Assembly (NCBI GenBank): GCA_007131435.1
Contig: SLQM01000208.1
Span: forward strand, 1 to 11,614
Source: Syntrophomonadaceae bacterium
GTDB taxonomy: Bacteria; Bacillota; Dethiobacteria; DTU022
DNA: 11,614 bases
Direction: 5' to 3'
Of this stretch, positions 6,685 to 11,614 are shown piece by piece. The notes below the pieces were generated by a model. The model made no database searches. It saw only the letters and a list, made by a program, of their open reading frames with translations, and was not told where the DNA came from. A program made the position numbers and the translations under genes. How positions within the stretch are numbered: the first letter of the stretch is position 1; each line of letters starts with the position of its first letter.

Positions 6685-7464
6685 ATGGCTTATGAAACAA
6701 TAATTTTTGAGAAGCATAATCATGTTGCCCGTATAATATTAAATCGCCCTCAAAAACTTAATGCTATTAACAGTAAACTTGGTATGGAGATGAAAGAAGC
6801 GCTCCAGGATATTGCCGGTGATCAACAAATCCAGGTTCTTATTATTACCGGGAACCCCAGGATAAGGGAAAAAGAAGGGCTCCAGGAGATTAAGCATTGT
6901 TTTTCTGCAGGGTGGGACCTCAGTGAAACTTCTCCGGTTGAACCGATCGTTGAAATGATTGCCGCTTTTGAAAAGCCGGTAATTGCCATGGTTAACGGAT
7001 TTGCCCTGGGTGGTGGATGTGAAATGGCCCTGGCCTGTGACTTTATTATTTCATCCGACATATCAGAGTTCGGCCTGCCTGAAATTAATCGCGGCCTGCT
7101 TCCCGGTTGGGGAGGGACCCAGCGCCTGCCGCGCAGGATTGGCGTGTCTCGGGCAAAATGGATGATCTTAAGCGGCGAATCAATTAAAGGAAAGGCAGCA
7201 GAAGAAATAGGTCTTGCTGACCTGGTAGTCAGCAAGGAAGAACTGGATAAAACAGTTTCAGAGTTTGCGTCTAAATTAGCTGCCAAGCCTCCGCTGGGGT
7301 TAAAAGAGATTAAGTCTGTTATAGATCAAGGTATTGAAGTAGATATTAAGGCAGGTCTGAAGCTGGAACAGGAAGCGCTTTCGCGACTTATACAAACTGA
7401 AGATTTTCAGGAAGGAATTGCCGCATTTTTAGAAAAGCGTGAACCTCAGTGGAAGGGCCGCTAA
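6685..7464 (+). CDS. Enoyl-CoA hydratase/isomerase (crotonase) family protein
   Basis: A 259-residue crotonase-fold enzyme, which adds water across the double bond of 2-enoyl-CoA thioesters in acyl-CoA metabolism. The first oxyanion-hole region is FSAGWDL (73-79) and the second is GFALGGGCEMALACD (105-119). Both catalytic glutamates of true hydratases are present: Glu113 in GGGCE (E144 of rat crotonase) and Glu133 in LPEI (E164). GWGGTQRLPR (141-150) is the usual following motif. A short insertion before FSAG (about residues 57-70, charged) is longer than in typical crotonases. ATG 6685 follows AAGGATGAG. It stands alone, without thiolase or dehydrogenase neighbours in the window, so the substrate is unknown; the kor genes upstream produce acyl-CoA. 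Isomerase or lyase members of the same fold cannot be fully excluded. Confidence 0.92.
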   Translation: MAYETIIFEKHNHVARIILNRPQKLNAINSKLGMEMKEALQDIAGDQQIQVLIITGNPRIREKEGLQEIKHCFSAGWDLSETSPVEPIVEMIAAFEKPVIAMVNGFALGGGCEMALACDFIISSDISEFGLPEINRGLLPGWGGTQRLPRRIGVSRAKWMILSGESIKGKAAEEIGLADLVVSKEELDKTVSEFASKLAAKPPLGLKEIKSVIDQGIEVDIKAGLKLEQEALSRLIQTEDFQEGIAAFLEKREPQWKGR

Positions 7465-7567
7465 ATTTTGTTTTACAGGTAATTGATAGAAGTTTTAGAG
7501 GAGTATATAATTGAAACAGACTTCATGACATGACATAAACCTCAATAGCAGTAAAGGAATGGTCTTA

Positions 7568-7699
7568 TTGTTTGAGTGGGAGTGTCCATATTGTCAGAAT
7601 AAGTTCTACAGTTCATGTGCCGACAGGGATCAGGAAAATGTAGAGTGCTGTGACTGTGGCAAAAAAGTTGAAAACCCATACTATGATAAAGAAGAGTAA
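7568..7699 (+). CDS. Very small zinc-ribbon-like protein (43 residues)
   Basis: A short frame begins with TTG 7568, with AAAGGA (7553-7558) nine bases upstream, and stops at TAA 7697-7699. The product starts MFEWECPYC and ends CCDCGKKVENPYYDKEE. Cysteines at 6, 9, 27 and 30 form a CxxC...CxxC zinc ribbon or rubredoxin-like knuckle; Cys17 and Cys28 are additional. An in-frame ATG at 7559 is only one base from the same purine run and so is a less likely start. There is no other domain. The gene follows the hydratase gene by about 100 bases and is closed by the terminator at 7773-7797. I do not recognise a named family. The ordered cysteine pairs and the ribosome site are the support for it being a real gene. 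Confidence 0.62.
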   Translation: MFEWECPYCQNKFYSSCADRDQENVECCDCGKKVENPYYDKEE

Positions 7700-7716
7700 A
7701 AATCAATTTGTGGCTG

Positions 7717-7744
7717 TTGTTAATGGTCATTTTTCTTTTATAAA
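7717..7744 (+). promoter_or_regulatory. Candidate promoter before the carboxylesterase gene
   Basis: TTGTTA (7717-7722) and TATAAA (7739-7744) are 16 bases apart. Transcription would begin near 7751, upstream of the hairpin at 7773-7797, so the hairpin would lie in the leader of the esterase mRNA. Matches are moderate and the region is AT-rich. Confidence 0.35.
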
Positions 7745-7772
7745 AATAATAAGTGTCTGTTCAGCTTATTAT

Positions 7773-7797
7773 ACAGGCTTGTTGAAGCCTGTTTTTA
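7773..7797 (+). terminator. Strong intrinsic terminator directly before the carboxylesterase ribosome site
   Basis: ACAGGCTT (7773-7780) pairs perfectly with AAGCCTGT (7785-7792) around GTTG, followed by a T run (7792-7796). It ends the transcript of the hydratase and zinc-ribbon genes. Only three bases separate it from the AGGTGA ribosome site (7800-7805) of the next gene, so any transcript of that gene starting upstream must read through it; it could serve as an attenuator. Confidence 0.85.
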
Positions 7798-7809
7798 TTA
7801 GGTGATATT

Positions 7810-8574
7810 ATGAGCAATCATGTTGAAGGCCCAGTTATTCCCGGGGCAGAACCTTTTTACTATCCTGCAGGAGAAAGCGCTTGCCTTTTGATTCATGGCA
7901 TTGCCGGTACACCACAGGTATTCAGGTTGATGGGCGATTCTCTTTTTCAAGAAGGGATAACGGTTTCTGCTGTAAGATTAAGGGGACATGCCACCAGGCT
8001 TGAAGATCTAGATCTTTGCAGATACCAGGATTGGATCACTTCAGCAGAGGAAGAATTAATTAAACTAGATCAGCATTACAGCAAAGTTTTTGTTGCCGGA
8101 TTATCAATGGGCGGGGTTATCAGCCTTCGTCTTGCCCGCTTATATCCGGAAATTGTTAAAGGAGTAGTTACTATTTGCAGTCCGTATAGATTGGACTCTT
8201 TAAAGTTCAAGCTTGTCCCCCTGGCTAAAAGGTTTATTAAAAGAACGCTGCCCGGTCCACCGTCTATCAATGATCCCGATGCTTTTGAAATTAGTTACAG
8301 GCAACATTCAATACCGGCTGTCCATGAACTGATAAAGCTAACTGACTTGGTAAGAGAGGATCTTCCCCATATCAGACAACCTGTTTTAATCTTTAGGGCC
8401 TTAAAAGATAGTGTGGTAAATTACAATGACGGCCAATCATACTTTGATGCTTTGAGCACAGAGGACAAGGAAATCATTGTACTCAAGAACTCTCACCATG
8501 TGGCTACCCTTGATTACGATAAAGAAATAATCTTTAAAAAAACAGCGGCATTTATTAAGCAGCATTCGATTTGA
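7810..8574 (+). CDS. Carboxylesterase / monoacylglycerol lipase-like alpha/beta hydrolase
   Basis: A 254-residue alpha/beta-hydrolase resembling the Est30-type carboxylesterases and bacterial monoacylglycerol lipases. It starts with EGPVIPGAEPFYYPAG and has the oxyanion motif LLIHGIAGTP (26-35), RLRGHATR (56-63), the nucleophile elbow GLSMGG with Ser99, Asp200 in RALKDSVV and His230 in NSHHVATLD. A cap segment lies between about 125 and 175. There is no signal peptide, so it acts in the cytoplasm, hydrolysing short-chain or glycerol esters; the natural substrate is unknown. ATG 7810 lies four bases after AGGTGA. It is not closely related in sequence to the hydrolase at 1026-1796; only the fold and triad are shared. 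Confidence 0.9.
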   Translation: MSNHVEGPVIPGAEPFYYPAGESACLLIHGIAGTPQVFRLMGDSLFQEGITVSAVRLRGHATRLEDLDLCRYQDWITSAEEELIKLDQHYSKVFVAGLSMGGVISLRLARLYPEIVKGVVTICSPYRLDSLKFKLVPLAKRFIKRTLPGPPSINDPDAFEISYRQHSIPAVHELIKLTDLVREDLPHIRQPVLIFRALKDSVVNYNDGQSYFDALSTEDKEIIVLKNSHHVATLDYDKEIIFKKTAAFIKQHSI

Positions 8575-8589
8575 ATTTGTGTACAAATT
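8574..8589. repeat. Inverted repeat at the end of the carboxylesterase gene
   Basis: AATTTGT (8574-8580) and ACAAATT (8583-8589) form a 7-2-7 dyad that begins at the last base of the stop codon. No T run follows, so it is not an obvious terminator, and a two-base loop is too tight for RNA. It may be a protein-binding palindrome or chance. Confidence 0.3.
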
Positions 8590-8657
8590 GAGATACTGCT
8601 TAATATAATAAGGCTTATTTGGAAGGCTATAGCGTGCATAAATCGATTGCCTGATTA

Positions 8658-8666
8658 TGTTATAAT
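8658..8666 (+). promoter_or_regulatory. Extended -10 promoter of the penicillin-binding protein gene
   Basis: TGTTATAAT (8658-8666) is a perfect extended -10 box, 73 bases before the TTG start. The -35 region at the right distance (ATAAAT, 8638-8643) is poor, as is common with extended -10 promoters. Two small dyads lie downstream in the leader: GTTAA/TTAAC (8678-8692) and ATCATT/AATGAT (8699-8712). Confidence 0.5.
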
Positions 8667-8738
8667 TGTAGCGGTAGGTTAATTAAGTTAACTGTATTAT
8701 CATTTCAATGATTGTTCTAACGGGGAGGCTAATCACAC

Positions 8739-11174
8739 TTGGCAGAGAAAAAGGTTCCCATGGGCTATAGAAATGATAACCCAGCCGAGAAAAAGAAGAA
8801 AAAGCGCAGCCTTTTTGGCCTGTTTATTAAAACTTTATTTGTGCTGATAATAATACTATCTTTAATTGGCGGGGTTGCGACTGCAACTGTCGTGGTCAGC
8901 TATATTAACGAGGCCCCTCCATTTGATCCCTCAAAATTGGAAACTGTAGAAACATCATATATCTTTGACAGCAACGGTAATGAAATCGCTGCGCTTCATG
9001 AAGAACAGAACCGAATAGTTGTCAACCTGGAAGATGTACCGGAACATGTGAGAAAAGCTTTTATTGCGATCGAAGATGAGCGCTTTTACAACCACTTCGG
9101 TTTCGATGCAATTGGCAGCTTGCGGGCTGCCTATATTAACTTCCAGGCCGGAAGGATAGTCCAGGGCGCCAGCACCATAACCCAGCAGCTTGCCCAAAAT
9201 GCTTTCCTGACCACCGAAACAACTTATAGACGCAAAATCCAGGAAATATGGCTTGCTCTACAGCTAGAGCGAAGTTATGGAAAAGATGAAATCCTTGAGC
9301 TTTACCTTAATCGTATCTATTTTGGCAATGGTGCATATGGCGTTGAAGCTGCAGCACAAACCTACTTCAACAAGAATGTACAACAGCTAACTCTGGCTGA
9401 AGCTGCTATGCTGGCAGGGGCAGTCCGTTCTCCAAATACAAGCAATCCCTTTGATAACCTGGAAGAGGCCAAGTCCAGGATGCGGATCGTCTTAACCAGC
9501 ATGGAGAGGCTCGAGTATATTTCTGCATCCGAGCACCGCAGGGCGCTGCAGCAGGAGATAATTTATGCTGAGGCTAAAGCTCCAGGTTATCCTTACCCAC
9601 ATTTTGTGGATTACGTTGTTCACCAGGAACTGATCCGCATATTGAGAGCAATCCCTTCCATTGGCTCAACAGAAGAGGCATATCGGGCGATATATATGGG
9701 TGGTTTGCGCATTTATACTACGCTGGAACCAGGCCTACAGCTTCACGTGGAAGAAGTCTTAGGAAGGACTGATCTATACCCTTCAACTATTTATGTTGAT
9801 ATGCCTTCTGTAAGGGAAGCCGTAGCAGCCTTGCCACCTGGACGAGACTTAACTCGTGCCCAGCTGCAGGAGCTAGTTGATGAAGAAGGTGGTGTTCCTC
9901 AACCCCAGGCAGCGATAGTGGTAGCTGATCCAGCAACAGGTAAAATTATGGCCCTCGGGGGTGGACGGGAATACCGGAAACAGTTTGATGAAGTGCTTCG
10001 CTTCTCCACTCTCAGACAACCCGGTTCAGCAATTAAACCAATTATTACTTATGCCCCTGCTTTCGAGGAAGGAGTACTTGCCGGGGCAGGATCAACCCTT
10101 AATGATTCACCTTTTACCGGACCGCAGGGCTGGAAGCCGAAAAACTTCGACAACCGTTTTCGCGGCATGGTTTCTGCCAGGGAAGCGCTTTACTTTTCTT
10201 ATAATGTCCCGGCTGTCCGTGCTTTCCAGGATCTTGGCACAAGGGTTGGTGCTGGATACGCTGAAAGGATGGGCATTTCTACCATTGATCCTTCAGAGGT
10301 TGATAACCTTGCTCTTACCCTGGGAGGGTTCACTTACGGTGTTACGGCAATTGATATGGCTCAGGCATACAGTGTCCTGGCTAATGATGGTGTAAGGGTA
10401 GATCTTCACACCGTGGCGAGAATTGAAGATAGGAATGGGGTTATCCTATACGAAAATCAGATCAATCCCAGGCAGGTTTTAAGCCCCCAGGCGACTTTTT
10501 TGGTTAATGATATCCTGCAGGATTTTGTGCGTCGCTATCTTGGGCGGGCACTGCAGATTGACCGGCCCGTAGCTGCAAAAACAGGGACAACAGAATACTG
10601 GAAAGATGTATACCTGGTAGCTTATACTCCCAATATAGTTGCTTCATTCTGGATGGGTTATGATGAACCGAAAATGGGCAGCATTCAGCAGGGATGGCGC
10701 TATTCAACAGCATTTTTGCGCGAAGTTTTTTTGGAGGCATTCAAAGACTTAGAAATTAAGGATTTTTCAAGACCAGATGGGATAGTAAGGCTTGAAGTAT
10801 GCTCAATTTCTGGCCTTCGCCCTACCGAAGTCTGCCGTGGGGCTGGAACCATCCGTACCGACTACTTTATGGAAAGATATGCACCAAGATCGCTTTGCGA
10901 CCGGCACAGGGTGCTGGAACCTGAACCCGATGAAGGCGATGAAGAAAACGGAACTCCGGAAGAACCGGTTAACGGCGAGCCTTCAAACGGGCAGCAGCCT
11001 CCCTCTAATGATAATGGAGACCCTCCACCACCGCCACCTGAACCTGAGGAGCCTGAAACTCCGCCTGATGATGGAGATGAAAATGGAAATGAACAGGATT
11101 CAAACGACCAGGAAGGCGGTAACGATAACAGAGAGAACCTTGACTGGTGGCAGGATTTCCTGGGCAACAACTGA
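8739..11174 (+). CDS. Class A penicillin-binding protein (PBP1A-type transglycosylase/transpeptidase)
   Basis: An 811-residue bifunctional enzyme that polymerises lipid II into glycan strands and cross-links the stem peptides on the outer face of the membrane. It has a short lysine-rich cytoplasmic part (KKKKKR, 18-23), one membrane helix (about 30-55), and a GT51 domain (about 75-250) with IEDERFYNHFG (111-121; putative catalytic Glu112), QGASTITQQLA (142-152) and RKIQEI. The transpeptidase domain (about 390-660) shows SxxK with Ser430 and Lys433 (PGSAIK), SYN (487-489) and KTGT (614-617). Three cysteines (688, 699, 720) lie in the C-terminal region often seen in PBP1A. The last 85 residues are acidic, Pro/Gly/Asn-rich and end DWWQDFLGNN. 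TTG 8739 is the start because GGGGAGG (8722-8728) stands ten bases upstream; ATG 8760 is 31 bases away. Comparable to ponA/mrcA products; the gene appears monocistronic. Confidence 0.96.
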   Translation: MAEKKVPMGYRNDNPAEKKKKKRSLFGLFIKTLFVLIIILSLIGGVATATVVVSYINEAPPFDPSKLETVETSYIFDSNGNEIAALHEEQNRIVVNLEDVPEHVRKAFIAIEDERFYNHFGFDAIGSLRAAYINFQAGRIVQGASTITQQLAQNAFLTTETTYRRKIQEIWLALQLERSYGKDEILELYLNRIYFGNGAYGVEAAAQTYFNKNVQQLTLAEAAMLAGAVRSPNTSNPFDNLEEAKSRMRIVLTSMERLEYISASEHRRALQQEIIYAEAKAPGYPYPHFVDYVVHQELIRILRAIPSIGSTEEAYRAIYMGGLRIYTTLEPGLQLHVEEVLGRTDLYPSTIYVDMPSVREAVAALPPGRDLTRAQLQELVDEEGGVPQPQAAIVVADPATGKIMALGGGREYRKQFDEVLRFSTLRQPGSAIKPIITYAPAFEEGVLAGAGSTLNDSPFTGPQGWKPKNFDNRFRGMVSAREALYFSYNVPAVRAFQDLGTRVGAGYAERMGISTIDPSEVDNLALTLGGFTYGVTAIDMAQAYSVLANDGVRVDLHTVARIEDRNGVILYENQINPRQVLSPQATFLVNDILQDFVRRYLGRALQIDRPVAAKTGTTEYWKDVYLVAYTPNIVASFWMGYDEPKMGSIQQGWRYSTAFLREVFLEAFKDLEIKDFSRPDGIVRLEVCSISGLRPTEVCRGAGTIRTDYFMERYAPRSLCDRHRVLEPEPDEGDEENGTPEEPVNGEPSNGQQPPSNDNGDPPPPPPEPEEPETPPDDGDENGNEQDSNDQEGGNDNRENLDWWQDFLGNN

Positions 11175-11225
11175 GAAGCATTTACCATTAAATTGCAATA
11201 AGTAATAGTAATTACAGAAATGGTG

Positions 11226-11255
11226 TTGACAGGATAGGTATAATATTGATATAAT
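11226..11255 (+). promoter_or_regulatory. Consensus-like sigma-A promoter with overlapping dyad
   Basis: TTGACA (11226-11231) and TATAAT (11250-11255) are both perfect, spaced by 18 bases, 47 bases before the start of the last gene. The inverted pair AGGATA (11231-11236) and TATCCT (11255-11260) brackets the spacer and -10 box, and TATAATAT occurs twice (11239 and 11250), 11 bases apart. The arrangement would suit a repressor, but AT-rich sequence makes repeats likely. Confidence 0.7.
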
Positions 11256-11301
11256 ATCCTAAATTTGTATACTTTTCTTAACTTTGGGAGACATGCTGTC
11301 A

Positions 11302-11614
11302 ATGAGCAGGCTTGAAAAAGCCAGGGAGGAAAAAAGGAAAAGTAAGAAAAAAACAGGAAGATTATTATTTTTGATGATTTTATTAATTGTAATTGCCCCT
11401 GTGTTTTTCTACTTTTACTACATGGATGAACTAGGCGGGCAGTTGGAAGAAAATGAATTACTATACCTTGATCTTGAAAAGACTGCTGCTGCTGTCGATA
11501 TGTTTGAACTTACTTATGTAAGAGTTTATATCTTCAATGGGCTGGAAGTTGATGAAATAAGGGTTGATGGCAGACCACTTGATAAATCTGATACAGGCAA
11601 CAGGTGGGAGAGGA
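11302..11614 (+). CDS. Single-pass membrane protein of unknown function (partial, runs off the window)
   Basis: The frame is open from ATG 11302 to the window end, giving the first 104 residues. It has a strongly basic cytoplasmic start (MSRLEKAREEKRKSKKK), one hydrophobic helix (about 20-40, rich in Leu/Ile/Phe/Tyr), then an extracytoplasmic part with an acidic stretch followed by what may be a beta-rich region (TYVRVYIFNGLEVDEIRVDG). GGGAG at 11286-11290 is 11 bases before ATG 11302 and only two before the in-frame ATG 11293, so the downstream start is preferred. It has its own consensus promoter and follows the penicillin-binding protein gene, which suggests an envelope role, but I recognise no family. 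Confidence 0.7.
   Translation, partial: MSRLEKAREEKRKSKKKTGRLLFLMILLIVIAPVFFYFYYMDELGGQLEENELLYLDLEKTAAAVDMFELTYVRVYIFNGLEVDEIRVDGRPLDKSDTGNRWER

Noticed and set aside
6822..7286. A 154-residue frame on the - strand within the hydratase gene
   Set aside because: The + strand encodes a crotonase with both catalytic glutamates; the - strand frame has no recognisable protein features.
7511..7699. A longer selenoprotein reading of the zinc-ribbon gene through TGA 7526
   Set aside because: The TGA is not in a redox motif or near a conserved cysteine; the following codons look non-coding, and a better start lies at 7568.
10862..11302. A 146-residue - strand frame rich in Ser and Gly over the end of the penicillin-binding protein gene
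   Set aside because: Its composition is the mirror of the acidic Pro/Gly-rich tail on the + strand; no homology marks.

Overview
The window looks like a chromosomal segment of an anaerobic Gram-positive-type bacterium, most likely a clostridia-like Bacillota. The evidence is a ferredoxin-dependent 2-oxoacid oxidoreductase, the end of a trimethylamine methyltransferase (MttB) family gene, a cyclohydrolase/cyclodeaminase of the acetogen FchA type, a class A penicillin-binding protein, strong Shine-Dalgarno sites, TTG/GTG starts and hairpin plus T-run terminators. GC content is moderate by eye. All supported genes lie on the + strand. I see no rRNA, tRNA, CRISPR array or mobile element.

Layout. 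1-273 is the C-terminal end of an MttB-family methyltransferase. 346-969 is an FchA-like cyclohydrolase/cyclodeaminase. 1026-1796 is an alpha/beta hydrolase and 1827-2279 a two-CBS-domain protein, closed by a good terminator at 2338-2364. 2443-3705 is the highlight: one 420-residue gene interrupted only by an in-frame TGA at 2695-2697. The TGA replaces the first cysteine of a thioredoxin active site (W-U-S-A-C), and the reading frame continues into a six-helix CcdA/DsbD membrane domain. A hairpin with bacterial SECIS geometry follows the TGA, so I read the gene as a membrane-anchored selenoprotein. 3821-5527 and 5514-6362 encode the fused gamma-alpha and the beta subunits of a 2-oxoacid:ferredoxin oxidoreductase, with a 63-residue HTH protein (6374-6565) directly behind them. 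6685-7464 is an enoyl-CoA hydratase. 7568-7699 is a very small zinc-ribbon-like protein. 7810-8574 is a carboxylesterase with a terminator hairpin immediately before its ribosome binding site. 8739-11174 is a class A penicillin-binding protein with an acidic proline-rich tail. A consensus promoter at 11226-11255 leads into a membrane protein cut by the window end.

How the genes may work together (inference). The methyltransferase and FchA genes fit folate-linked one-carbon metabolism. The Kor complex and the enoyl-CoA hydratase fit anaerobic 2-oxoacid and acyl-CoA metabolism with ferredoxin as carrier. The selenoprotein would pass electrons from cytoplasmic thioredoxin through the membrane to an extracytoplasmic Sec/Cys pair. 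The penicillin-binding protein and the last membrane protein belong to the cell envelope. No selA, selB, selC or selD is in the window, so the Sec machinery must be elsewhere in the genome if the selenoprotein reading is right.
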